Part shown: positions 15,018 to 22,744 of the stretch, in pieces
Layout: each line of letters begins with the position of its first letter
How positions within the stretch are numbered: position 1 is the stretch's first letter
Source: Clostridiales bacterium
GTDB lineage: Bacteria > Bacillota > Clostridia > Oscillospirales > Oscillospiraceae
Assembly: GCA_004553495.1 (NCBI GenBank)
Contig: SFLE01000008.1
Span: forward strand, 1-51,309
DNA: 51,309 nt
Direction: 5' to 3'
Translations under genes and position numbers: made by a program
The notes under the pieces: generated by a model
Told to the model about the DNA's origin: nothing
Seen by the model: only the letters and a program-made list of their open reading frames with translations
Database searches by the model: none

Positions 15018-17665
15018 AGTACTATTGCGAAGAAAAAGATCTCGTTATATCGCAGCTAAATAGCGGCGAAAACGGGCTGAGCGAGGCTGAGGCTGAGCGA
15101 AGGCTTGCCGAAAACGGGAAAAACAAGCTCAAGGAGCCGAAAAAGGACTCCGTCATAAAGCAGTTTTTTGCGCAGATGGCAGACCCCATGATAATAATTC
15201 TGCTCGCGGCGGCTGCGATAAGCGGCGTGCTGGCGATAATGCAGGGCGAAAGCTTTGCCGATGTTATCATTATTCTGTTCGTTGTCATCGTCAATGCCGT
15301 GCTGGGTGTTTATCAGGAGAACAAGGCGGAAAAGGCGATAGAGGCGCTTCAGGAAATGTCGGCGGCTACATCAAAGGTGCTGCGCGGCGGCAGGATAGTC
15401 ACCGTGCACAGCGAGGATCTCGTCGTCGGCGATGTGGTGCTGCTTGAAGCGGGCGATGCCGTACCTGCGGACGGCAGGATAATAGACAACGCCAGCCTCA
15501 AGATAGAGGAGGCTGCACTTACCGGCGAGTCCGTGCCGGTGAGCAAGTTTATAGACATAATAAACCTCACCGACGGGCAGAAGGATATACCCCTCGGCGA
15601 TCGGCGCAACATGGCATATATGGGCTCGACCGTCGTGTACGGCCGCGGCGCTATGATAGTCTGCGCGACCGGCATGGATACCGAGATGGGCAAGATCGCC
15701 GATGCGCTGGCTAAGGCGCAGGACGGGCAGACCCCGCTGCAAATTAAGCTCACTCAGCTTTCCAAGATCCTAACATGGTTAGTACTCGGCATATGCGTCG
15801 TAATATTTGCCGTTCAGCTTCTGCGAGAGGGCGGCATGAGCTTTGAGGTCGTCCTCAATTCGTTCATGATCGCAGTTTCGCTTGCCGTTGCCGCCATACC
15901 GGAGGGACTTGCCGCCGTTGTAACGGTTGTTTTGTCCATAGGCGTTACCAATATGTCAAAGCGAAACGCCATAATCCGCCGTCTTACGGCCGTTGAAACG
16001 CTCGGCTGCGCACAGATAATCTGCTCGGATAAGACCGGCACCCTCACTCAGAACAAAATGACCGTAGTCGATCATTTCGGCGGCAGCGAGCAGGAGCTTG
16101 CAAGAGCAATGGCGCTGTGCTGCGATGCCGAGATAGACGAGGATGGCTCCGTCACCGGTGAGCCCACGGAGGCGGCTCTCGTCGCGTGGGCAAATAAGCT
16201 GGGGCTTAATAAAGCGCAGCTAAAGCAGTCGTTCCCACGCTGCGGCGAGGCACCCTTTGACTCCGGCAGAAAGATGATGAGCACGCTGCACCTTGCTCCG
16301 AACGGAGTCGTGCAGTACACCAAGGGCGCTCCCGATGTCATAATCGGGCTGTGCACGCATTATCTCAAGGACGGTCAGGCGCTTCCCATGACCGAGGAAT
16401 ACCGCGAGGAGATACTCAAAAACAATAAGGCTATGGCTGACAAGGCGCTGCGAGTGCTTGCATGCGCAATGCGCGTGTGGGAGTCAGAGCCTGAAAGCAC
16501 CGAGCCGGAATACCTTGAGCATGACCTCTGCTTTGTCGGGCTCACCGGCATGATAGACCCCGTGCGGCCCGAGGTAAAGGCGGCCATAGACGAGTGCGTA
16601 GGAGCGGGCATTCGTGCCATCATGATAACCGGCGACCATGTTGACACGGCGGTAGCCATAGCGCGCGAGCTCGGCATACTGCGCGAGGGCGACAGGGCGA
16701 TAACGGGAGCAGAGCTCAGCGAAATGAACGACGAGGAATTTGAGCGCGAGTTTAAGAGTATAAGCGTTTACGCGCGGGTGCAGCCCGAGCATAAAACGCG
16801 GATAGTCACCGCGTGGCGCAGGGCGGGGTTTGTGACCGCCATGACCGGCGACGGCGTAAATGACGCACCGTCCATAAAAAATGCCGATATAGGCGTAGGT
16901 ATGGGCATAACCGGCACCGATGTAACGAAAAATGTTGCGGATATGGTGCTTGCCGACGATAACTTTGCTACCATAGTCGGGGCAGTTGAGGAGGGGCGCA
17001 GGATATACGACAATATCCGCAAGGCGATACAGTTCCTGCTCGGCTCGAACATGAGCGAGGTAATAAGCATTTTCGTTGCGACCCTTTTGGGATTTACGAT
17101 ACTAAAGCCCGTGCATCTTCTGTGGATAAACCTTGTCACCGACTGCTTTCCTGCGCTTGCGCTCGGCATGGAAAAGGCTGAGGGCGATATCATGCGCCGC
17201 AAGCCCAGAGCGGCAAACGACGGTGTTTTTGCCGGCGGCATGGGCTTCGATATAGCCTATCAGGGCGTTCTCATCTCGGCTCTCGTGCTCGCGGCATACT
17301 TTGTCGGGCATTTCATCGAGACCGGCACATGGGCGATAACCGACAGCGCCGACGGAACTACCATGGCGTTTCTCACCATGTCCATGGCTGAGATATGCCA
17401 CAGCTTTAATATGCGTTCTCTAAGGGGCTGCATCTTCACCATGGGCACATCGAACAAAGCGCTGACATTGGCAGCCATCGGTAGCATTTTGGCTACAACG
17501 CTCGTGTGCGAGGTGCCGTTCCTTGCAAACGCCTTCGGCTTCACTCCCGTTTCGCTGCTTGAGTACGCCATCGCGATGGGCATAGGTATGCTCGGTATGA
17601 TAATCGTTGAGATAGTCAAGACATTCCAGCGCGCGGCAATGCGAAAAAGGGGCGAAATTATCTGA
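15014..17665 (+). CDS. P2-type cation-transporting ATPase (Ca2+/Mn2+ type)
   Basis: This is an 883-residue primary cation pump. Motifs in order: TGES in ALTGESVPVSK (about 168, actuator), the phosphorylated aspartate in ICSDKTGTLTQNKM (about 338), KGAPDVI in the nucleotide domain, and TGDGVNDAPS (about 612). Ten transmembrane helices are expected. M4 contains AIPEGLAAVVT and M6 LLWINLVTD, the P2A arrangement used for Ca2+ or Mn2+; the residue after PEGL is Ala where SERCA has Pro. The start is GTG with AGGAGG upstream, overlapping the CNNM gene by four bases. Because a Mn2+-type riboswitch leads the operon, manganese efflux is a reasonable inference. Standard annotation would say calcium-translocating ATPase. 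Confidence 0.9.
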   Translation: MKYYCEEKDLVISQLNSGENGLSEAEAERRLAENGKNKLKEPKKDSVIKQFFAQMADPMIIILLAAAAISGVLAIMQGESFADVIIILFVVIVNAVLGVYQENKAEKAIEALQEMSAATSKVLRGGRIVTVHSEDLVVGDVVLLEAGDAVPADGRIIDNASLKIEEAALTGESVPVSKFIDIINLTDGQKDIPLGDRRNMAYMGSTVVYGRGAMIVCATGMDTEMGKIADALAKAQDGQTPLQIKLTQLSKILTWLVLGICVVIFAVQLLREGGMSFEVVLNSFMIAVSLAVAAIPEGLAAVVTVVLSIGVTNMSKRNAIIRRLTAVETLGCAQIICSDKTGTLTQNKMTVVDHFGGSEQELARAMALCCDAEIDEDGSVTGEPTEAALVAWANKLGLNKAQLKQSFPRCGEAPFDSGRKMMSTLHLAPNGVVQYTKGAPDVIIGLCTHYLKDGQALPMTEEYREEILKNNKAMADKALRVLACAMRVWESEPESTEPEYLEHDLCFVGLTGMIDPVRPEVKAAIDECVGAGIRAIMITGDHVDTAVAIARELGILREGDRAITGAELSEMNDEEFEREFKSISVYARVQPEHKTRIVTAWRRAGFVTAMTGDGVNDAPSIKNADIGVGMGITGTDVTKNVADMVLADDNFATIVGAVEEGRRIYDNIRKAIQFLLGSNMSEVISIFVATLLGFTILKPVHLLWINLVTDCFPALALGMEKAEGDIMRRKPRAANDGVFAGGMGFDIAYQGVLISALVLAAYFVGHFIETGTWAITDSADGTTMAFLTMSMAEICHSFNMRSLRGCIFTMGTSNKALTLAAIGSILATTLVCEVPFLANAFGFTPVSLLEYAIAMGIGMLGMIIVEIVKTFQRAAMRKRGEII

Positions 17666-17672
17666 TTGCCGG

Positions 17673-17701
17673 TTGACATGACTCTATTCGGGTGATAATA
17701 T
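17673..17701 (+). promoter_or_regulatory. Promoter of the thrS T-box transcript
   Basis: A perfect TTGACA at 17673-17678 is followed after 17 bases by TAATAT at 17696-17701, with GATAAT as an overlapping alternative at 15 bases. The T-box leader starts just downstream. Confidence 0.7.
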
Positions 17702-17702
17702 C

Positions 17703-17920
17703 AAACAATCAGCAGTGACGGAGACCAATATCGTTTCGAGTGCCCAGAGAGAAAGACCGCAGGCTGCAAGTCTTTTCACGAGAAATGATGGAGACCGCTC
17801 CCGAGCCGAAGCAAGGAAATGTGCTTCCGCGCCGCGCCCGTTAAGCGCATGATGAGTTTTATCAAGGTGGAACCGTGTAAAGTATTTACGCCCTTGACGC
17901 AGTGCGTCAGGGGCGTTTTT
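17703..17920 (+). promoter_or_regulatory. T-box leader (tRNA-Thr-sensing) with terminator
   Basis: The T-box sequence AAGGTGGAACCGTG is at 17864-17877 and matches the conserved antiterminator side. A competing terminator, ACGCCCTTGACGC / GCGTCAGGGGCGTTTTT, occupies 17888-17920. Upstream, ATCGTTTC and GAAATGAT can pair as the upper part of Stem I. Below them lies an internal loop whose 3' strand contains ACC (17794-17796), a threonine codon and thus the likely specifier. An AG-rich bulge (CCCAGAGAGAAAG) is also present. Uncharged tRNA-Thr would bind the specifier and the TGGA bulge, block the terminator and switch thrS on. The bulge base implies a U discriminator in the tRNA, which is a testable inference. 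Confidence 0.92.
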
Positions 17921-17940
17921 GTTGTAAAGGAGCAGATACT

Positions 17941-19692
17941 ATGGAAGAGAATAAGTACACATTTGAAAACCCCGAATTTAAGAACACCTATCGCCACACC
18001 ACGAGCCATATCCTCGCTCAGGCCGTAAAACGCCTGTACCCCGAGGTAAAACTCGCCATCGGTCCCTCGATAGAAAACGGCTTTTACTATGATTTTGACG
18101 CGCCCTTTGCGATAACTCCCGAGATCCTTGAGAAGATCGAGGCGGAGATGCGCAAGATCTGCAAGGAAAAGATAAAGCTCGAGCGCTTTGAGCTGCCCCG
18201 AGAGGAAGCAATAAAGTTCATGGAAGAGCGCGAGGAGCCGTACAAGGTCGAGCTCATAAACGACCTGCCCGAGGATGCCGTCATTTCGTTTTACAAGCAG
18301 GGCGACTTCACCGACCTGTGCGCGGGCCCGCATCTCGACTCCACCGGCAGAATCAAGGGCAATGCCATAAAGCTCACCTCCTGCACCGGCGCATACTGGC
18401 GCGGCGATTCCAACCGCAAGATGCTCCAGCGCATTTACGGCACCTGCTTTATGAAAAAGGACGAGCTCGACGCGTATCTTGCCCGCATAGAGGAAGCCAA
18501 AAAGCGCGACCACCGCAAGCTCGGCAAGGAGCTCGGACTGTTCATGCTCACCGAGGAGGGCCCCGGCTTCCCGTTCTTCCTGCCCAAGGGCATGGTCCTT
18601 AAAAATGCGCTTATTGACTACTGGCGCGAGGTACACAAGAAGTACGGCTATGTTGAGGTTTCCACTCCGATGATCCTCAATCGCCAGCTCTGGGAGACCT
18701 CCGGTCACTGGTTCCACTATAAAGAGAATATGTACACCACCGTCATCGACGGCGAGGACTTTGCGATAAAGCCCATGAACTGCCCGGGCGGTATGCTCGT
18801 CTACAAATCCGAGCCGCATTCCTACCGCGATCTGCCCCTGCGTGTGGGCGAGCTGGGTCTTGTCCACCGCCACGAGCTCTCCGGTGCTCTGCACGGTCTG
18901 TTCCGCGTGAGATGCTTCACTCAGGACGATGCCCATATCTTCATGACATGGGATCAGATGAAGGACGAGATCAAGAATGTCGTAAAGCTCTTTGACGAGG
19001 TTTATTCGCTCTTCGGTCTGCCGTATGAGATCGAGCTCAGCACCATGCCCGATGATCACATGGGCGACGAGAAAGATTGGGAGTTTGCCCAGAACACCCT
19101 CAAGGAAGCCATCACCGAGATGGGCAAGAGCTTCGTTATAAACGAGGGCGACGGCGCGTTCTACGGTCCCAAGCTCGACTTCCACCTTGAGGACAGCCTC
19201 GGACGCACATGGCAGTGCGGCACGATACAGCTCGATATGCAGCTTCCCGAGCGCTTTGAGCTCGAGTATGTCGGTGCCGACGGCGAGAAGCACCGCCCCG
19301 TCATGATCCACCGTGTCGTGTTCGGCTCCATCGAGCGCTTCATCGGCGTTATCACCGAGCATTTTGCCGGCGCGTTCCCGACATGGCTTGCGCCCGTTCA
19401 GGTCAAGGTCATGCCCATAACCGACCGCGTTGACGACTATGCAAAGTACATTGCAAATCACCTTGACAAGCAGGGCTTCCGCGTTGAGACCGATCTGCGC
19501 AACGAGAAGATCGGCTACAAGATCCGCGAGGCTCAGACCCAGAAGATCCCCTACATGATCATCGTCGGCGACAAGGAAGCCGAAAACGGCACCATTTCCG
19601 TGCGTACCCGCGCCGGCGGCGACGAGGGCTCGATGCAGGTCGAGGATTTCATCGCAAAGCTCGGGGAAGAAGTGTCCACCCGCGCAAAATAA
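17941..19692 (+). CDS. thrS: Threonine--tRNA ligase, form lacking the TGS domain
   Basis: ThrRS charges tRNA-Thr with threonine. The 583 residues begin directly at the editing (tRNA_SAD) region: HTTSHILAQAVKRLYP (about 18-33) and CAGPHLDSTG. The class II catalytic core follows, with MNCPGGM, motif 2 FRVRCFTQDDAHIF, and the HRVVFGSIERF motif 3 region. An anticodon-binding domain occupies roughly 480-583. Canonical ThrRS is about 640 residues with an N-terminal TGS domain of about 60 residues, which is absent here. The chosen ATG has AAAGGAG eight bases upstream, so this is a real short form rather than a missed start. Expression is under a T-box leader. Confidence 0.95.
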   Translation: MEENKYTFENPEFKNTYRHTTSHILAQAVKRLYPEVKLAIGPSIENGFYYDFDAPFAITPEILEKIEAEMRKICKEKIKLERFELPREEAIKFMEEREEPYKVELINDLPEDAVISFYKQGDFTDLCAGPHLDSTGRIKGNAIKLTSCTGAYWRGDSNRKMLQRIYGTCFMKKDELDAYLARIEEAKKRDHRKLGKELGLFMLTEEGPGFPFFLPKGMVLKNALIDYWREVHKKYGYVEVSTPMILNRQLWETSGHWFHYKENMYTTVIDGEDFAIKPMNCPGGMLVYKSEPHSYRDLPLRVGELGLVHRHELSGALHGLFRVRCFTQDDAHIFMTWDQMKDEIKNVVKLFDEVYSLFGLPYEIELSTMPDDHMGDEKDWEFAQNTLKEAITEMGKSFVINEGDGAFYGPKLDFHLEDSLGRTWQCGTIQLDMQLPERFELEYVGADGEKHRPVMIHRVVFGSIERFIGVITEHFAGAFPTWLAPVQVKVMPITDRVDDYAKYIANHLDKQGFRVETDLRNEKIGYKIREAQTQKIPYMIIVGDKEAENGTISVRTRAGGDEGSMQVEDFIAKLGEEVSTRAK

Positions 19693-19702
19693 TAAACAAT
19701 AT

Positions 19703-19730
19703 GAGCCTGCCCGAGGGGCAGGCTCTCTTT
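19703..19730 (+). terminator. Intrinsic terminator after thrS
   Basis: GAGCCTGCCC and GGGCAGGCTC form a ten-base-pair GC-rich stem with a three-base loop, followed by TCTTT. The T-run is short, so some read-through into the next gene is possible. Confidence 0.75.
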
Positions 19731-19744
19731 AAAGAGGTGACATT

Positions 19745-20221
19745 ATGAAATTGCTTTTAAAGCAGCGCTTTTTCTCGTGGCTTGACAGCTATGATATATA
19801 CGATGAAGAGGGAAACACCGTGTTCACCGTCGCAAGCGAGCTCGACTGGGGGCATGTCCTGCACATTCTCGACAGCTCGGGCAGACACCTCGGAACGGTC
19901 AAAGAGCGGGTGCTTACGCTGTTTGAACCGAAATTCGAGATATATCGCGGCGAGGACGAATACATAGGCTGCATAACAAAGCGCTTTACTCTCTTTAAAC
20001 CGAAGTTTGAGATAGACTTTAACGGCTGGCAGGTGGAGGGCAACATACTCGGCTGGGATTACACCGTGACCTCATCGACCGGCGATACCGTAGCCATCAT
20101 ATCAAAGGATCTCGGCTACTGGACGGATGCCTATGCCGTGGATGTTTTAAACCCCGACGATGCTCTGTGCGTTCTCATGCTCGTTCTGTCTATAGATGCT
20201 GAAAAATGCAGCAGAAGTTAA
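19745..20221 (+). CDS. LURP-one-related / YxjI-like protein
   Basis: The 158-residue protein has alternating short beta segments. It starts MKLLLKQRFFSWLDSYDIYD, followed by GNTVFTV, LHILDSSGRHLGTV and a second repeat-like run, KFEIDFNGW. That pattern is typical of the LURP-one-related (DUF567/YxjI) fold, a 12-stranded barrel related to the Tubby C-terminal domain. No enzymatic activity is established for the bacterial members. AAAGAGG precedes the ATG. It follows the thrS terminator closely and could be expressed by read-through; a terminator starts at its stop codon. Confidence 0.75.
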   Translation: MKLLLKQRFFSWLDSYDIYDEEGNTVFTVASELDWGHVLHILDSSGRHLGTVKERVLTLFEPKFEIYRGEDEYIGCITKRFTLFKPKFEIDFNGWQVEGNILGWDYTVTSSTGDTVAIISKDLGYWTDAYAVDVLNPDDALCVLMLVLSIDAEKCSRS

Positions 20222-20252
20222 ACGGGAGACCGGTTTGGTCTCCCGTTTAAAA
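20220..20252. terminator. Bidirectional terminator after the YxjI-like gene
   Basis: AAACGGGAGACC and GGTCTCCCGTTT form a perfect 12-bp stem with a five-base loop, starting within the stop codon of the YxjI-like gene. It would also serve the minus-strand gene fragment ending at 20255. Confidence 0.88.
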
Positions 20253-20254
20253 AT

Positions 20255-20335
20255 TTACAGTGATTTTTTTGCCCAGTCCGCTATGACGGCCTCCGACTGC
20301 ATCACCTTGCAGCCGCGCAGGAAAACGATGTTCTG
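20255..20335 (-). pseudogene. 3' remnant of an unidentified minus-strand gene
   Basis: The minus strand reads about 25 residues, including FLRGCKVMQSEAVIADW, with GC-rich third positions, ending in TAA at 20255 just before a terminator. Upstream the frame meets a TAG around 20336, and no start codon or ribosome-binding site exists. It looks like the tail of a gene whose body is lost. I do not recognise the parent family; chance coding cannot be excluded. Confidence 0.4.
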
Positions 20336-20488
20336 CTAACGCTCGAAACATGGGAGGACATCCACCCGTTTTTGACTACCATACCGGTGAACTGGGACTA
20401 CACCATGCCATACGGCATTATATACCCTCTCGAGCCCACTCCCGAGGTACTGGATTTCGTTAATATAATTAAAACCGCCGCGGTCTGA
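20321..20488 (+). pseudogene. C-terminal remnant of a LysR-family regulator
   Basis: About 54 codons read VLLTLETWEDIHPFLTTIPV, then NWDYTMPYGIIYPLEPTPEV, ending at TGA (20486-20488). This is the typical C-terminal end of the LysR substrate-binding domain in Clostridia (xLLxLExWExxHPxLxTIPVxWDYxxPYGIxYP). The DNA-binding domain and most of the effector domain are missing, and no start is present. A terminator follows. It abuts, head to head, the fragment of a minus-strand gene, so both lack their 5' ends. Confidence 0.75.
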
Positions 20489-20505
20489 GACCGCAGCGGT
20501 TTTTG
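20471..20505 (+). terminator. Terminator of the LysR remnant
   Basis: AACCGCCGCGGTC and GACCGCAGCGGTTTTT pair around the TGA stop with one mismatch, followed by a T-run. It shows that the original 3' end of the regulator gene was retained intact. Confidence 0.85.
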
Positions 20506-20511
20506 CTATAG

Positions 20512-20552
20512 CTGACGGGAGTCAAAACCGGTAGGCGTTCGTCTCCCGTCAG
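20512..20552 (-). terminator. Terminator of the two-component operon
   Basis: CTGACGGGAG (20512-20521) and CTCCCGTCAG (20543-20552) form a perfect 10-bp stem with a 21-base loop, immediately after the histidine kinase stop on the minus strand. The T-tract is poor, so it may act as a 3' stabilising hairpin instead. Confidence 0.55.
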
Positions 20553-21884
20553 TTATATTGTCACGGTGAAGGTGCTGCCCTTGCCGAGGGCAGAGTCGAG
20601 CGAAACGCTGCCGCTGTGCAGCTCGGCTATCTCCTTTACGAGCGACAGTCCGAGCCCGTTTCCTACATTTTCGCCGCGCGACAGATCCGCCTGCCAGAAA
20701 CGCAGCCATATCTTGTCCTGATCCTCGGGCGCTATGCCTATGCCGTCGTCGCGCACCGAGAGAACGGCTTTCCCGTCAACGGTCTTCAGCGACAGCCATA
20801 TGTGCCCGCTTGCCCTGCCGTATCGGTAGGCGTTCTGCAAAAGATTCTGCACGAGGCTTGCCATGAGCGGGGTGTTGAATTTCGCCGTAACGCCGTCGGA
20901 AATGTCGGTAACGAGCGTTATCCCGCGCTTCTGCTCCGGCATATAGTCCACGCACGCCTCGCGCACGAGCTCGCTGAGATCGCCCTCGGCGAGGGCGTAG
21001 CGCTCCGTGCCCTGCTGGAGTCTTGTGAGGGCGAGCAGGTGATTTACAAGACTGGACATATGGTTTGCCTGCTCGTCGATAACGCCGATGGTCTTCATAA
21101 AGTCCTCGCGCGTGAGGTCCTTGCGCAGCGCCCTGTCGCAGCTCGCACGGATAACGGTTATGGGCGTGCGCAGCTCGTGGCTTGCATCGGATGTAAACTG
21201 CTTTTCGGCTTTGAACGACCGCTCCAATCGGTCGAACATCCCGTCAAATGTGTCCGACAGCGCCATCATCTCCGACGGACCCTTCTTAAGAGCTATACGC
21301 AGGGTAAGGTCGTCGCCGTCGCTTATGGAGTTTGCGGTGCGGGTTATTTTCTCAATGGGCGCAAACACGCCCTTTGCTATGAGCCAACCGCCGCCTATGC
21401 TTATTATGAGAAGAAACGGCAGTAGCATCAAGGTCATGATCGTAACGGTGTGCGCGGCTCCCGAGTCGTCGTTTGCGGGAACTATGCCCCTTAGCCAGAT
21501 CATGGTGTTGCCGGAGATCTCGAGGTGAGCATCGTATATGAAAAACTCGTCCTCATCGACTACTATGCTTTGCAGGTCGTGCTCGCTGAACGGAACATCG
21601 GCGGGTTTTAATTCATCGACCGTCAGTCCGCGCAGGAGAGTGCCGCTTTCATCATAAAACGCGCAGTACACTCCGCGGGTGAAGAAATCGACCTCGTCCC
21701 AGTCGATGGCACCGCGCTCGTACTCAAAATTCTTTTCGTTGTCGAGAACGGTCTTAACGAGCCTTTCAGCCGGATCGTCAACGAGTCCCGTCTCATCCAC
21801 CCAAATGACGAATGCAAGCGTTATCACCGACAGCAGAAGCATCATAGCCGCTATCCAGACGGTCAGTTTCAGCTTAGCCGACAT
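20553..21884 (-). CDS. HAMP-domain sensor histidine kinase
   Basis: This 443-residue membrane kinase has a transmembrane helix (about residues 7-28), an extracytoplasmic sensor region (about 30-143), a second helix (about 147-170) and a HAMP linker (about 170-222). The HisKA domain has the phosphorylated His236 in SDASHELRTP. The HATPase domain carries N-box NLLQNAYRYG, G1 DDGIGIAPED and G2 GNGLGLSLV. It would phosphorylate the adjacent OmpR-type regulator; the signal is unknown. The sensor region has no fold I recognise. Only one base separates it from the regulator stop codon, so both are translated from the same mRNA. The overall architecture resembles ArlS/CssS-type envelope-stress kinases. 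Confidence 0.93.
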   Translation of the reverse strand: MSAKLKLTVWIAAMMLLLSVITLAFVIWVDETGLVDDPAERLVKTVLDNEKNFEYERGAIDWDEVDFFTRGVYCAFYDESGTLLRGLTVDELKPADVPFSEHDLQSIVVDEDEFFIYDAHLEISGNTMIWLRGIVPANDDSGAAHTVTIMTLMLLPFLLIISIGGGWLIAKGVFAPIEKITRTANSISDGDDLTLRIALKKGPSEMMALSDTFDGMFDRLERSFKAEKQFTSDASHELRTPITVIRASCDRALRKDLTREDFMKTIGVIDEQANHMSSLVNHLLALTRLQQGTERYALAEGDLSELVREACVDYMPEQKRGITLVTDISDGVTAKFNTPLMASLVQNLLQNAYRYGRASGHIWLSLKTVDGKAVLSVRDDGIGIAPEDQDKIWLRFWQADLSRGENVGNGLGLSLVKEIAELHSGSVSLDSALGKGSTFTVTI

Positions 21885-21885
21885 A

Positions 21886-22557
21886 TCAGTCCTCCTTGAG
21901 CACCCAGCCTATGCCCCAAACGGTGCGGATGAGCTTTTTATCAAAGCCCTCGTCTATCTTTTTGCGCAGATAGCCGATATATACATTAACTACATTCGAG
22001 CCGCCCTCGTATTTGTAGTTCCAGAGGTTATTCTCTATCTGCTCGCGCGAGAGCACCATTCCCTTGTTGCGGATCATGTACTCAAGCAGGGCATATTCCT
22101 TTGCAGTGAGCTCTATCTCACGACCGCCGCGGTTCACGCGCTTTGCGGCGGTATCAACGCGCAGATCCGCAATCTCGTATACATTCGAGCGGTTGCCGCT
22201 CGTTTTGCGCGTCATGACATGGATAACGGCGATCAGTTCGCGGAAATCGAAGGGCTTTACCATGTAATAGTCGCCGCCGGATTCAAGCCCCTTTACCTTG
22301 TCCGCAACACCGTCGCGCGAGGTGAGGTACACCACCGGCACTTTGCAGCCGCGCTCGCGCAGAATTTTCACGAGCTCAAAGCCGTCAATCTTCGGCATCA
22401 TAACATCAAGCACTATGACATCGTAGTTTGCGCATTCGCACAATTCAAGCGCCTCAAGTCCGTTAAAGCAGGAATCTACACTGTACCCCTCGTCCAGTAT
22501 CGCCTCCGAGATCATCCTGTTTAAATGCTTTTCATCCTCAACAACCAGCGTTCTCAA
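21886..22557 (-). CDS. OmpR/PhoB-family response regulator
   Basis: This 223-residue DNA-binding regulator has a receiver domain at residues 1-115, with the acidic pair EDE at 8-10 and the phosphorylated Asp51 in VIVLDVMMP. The conserved lysine is in MVKPFDF. The winged-helix domain contains LTAKEYALLEYMIRNKG and RTVWGIGWVL. The start is TTG (MRTLVVEDE) preceded by AGGGGGA. It precedes its cognate kinase and is transcribed divergently from the giant surface-protein gene, 187 bases away. That position makes the surface protein a candidate target, by inference only. Confidence 0.94.
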   Translation of the reverse strand: MRTLVVEDEKHLNRMISEAILDEGYSVDSCFNGLEALELCECANYDVIVLDVMMPKIDGFELVKILRERGCKVPVVYLTSRDGVADKVKGLESGGDYYMVKPFDFRELIAVIHVMTRKTSGNRSNVYEIADLRVDTAAKRVNRGGREIELTAKEYALLEYMIRNKGMVLSREQIENNLWNYKYEGGSNVVNVYIGYLRKKIDEGFDKKLIRTVWGIGWVLKED

Positions 22558-22591
22558 CGAAAAGTCCCCCTAAAATCACAATTTTACCTCA

Positions 22592-22620
22592 TTTTATTTG
22601 CAAGGAATAATCTTGTCAAT
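22592..22620 (-). promoter_or_regulatory. Promoter for the two-component operon
   Basis: On the minus strand a perfect TTGACA (complement of 22615-22620) and TAAAAT (complement of 22592-22597) are separated by 17 bases. They lie about 35 bases upstream of the response-regulator start. Confidence 0.8.
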
Positions 22621-22705
22621 GCTCTCTAATTCTTTTCTCATATTTAAAGCTTAAAGTGACAGTGGGTAATAGTATGCCCATTGGCGTTTTGCGCCGATTT
22701 TCAGG

Positions 22706-22732
22706 GTCATGCCGCCGATATGACACCCTCAA
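22706..22732 (+). promoter_or_regulatory. Imperfect hairpin just before the giant surface-protein ribosome-binding site
   Basis: AGGGTCAT and ATGACACCCT are inverted, with a two-base bulge, directly ahead of AAGGAGG. Such a stem could modulate translation or be a protein-binding dyad. No matching plus-strand promoter was convincing in the interval, so the start of this transcript is unknown. Confidence 0.3.
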
Positions 22733-22744
22733 GGAGGAAAGCAT

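Noticed and set aside
17819..18028. Small open frame across the T-box terminator into thrS
   Set aside because: It overlaps the T-box leader and the thrS start in a different frame and has no ribosome-binding site; it is not a leader peptide gene because regulation is by the T-box.
20220..20552. The two similar ACGGGAG...CTCCCGT hairpins at 20220 and 20512 as ends of an insertion element
   Set aside because: Each is a self-contained stem next to a stop codon, which fits terminators. No transposase or target-site duplication is visible between or around them.
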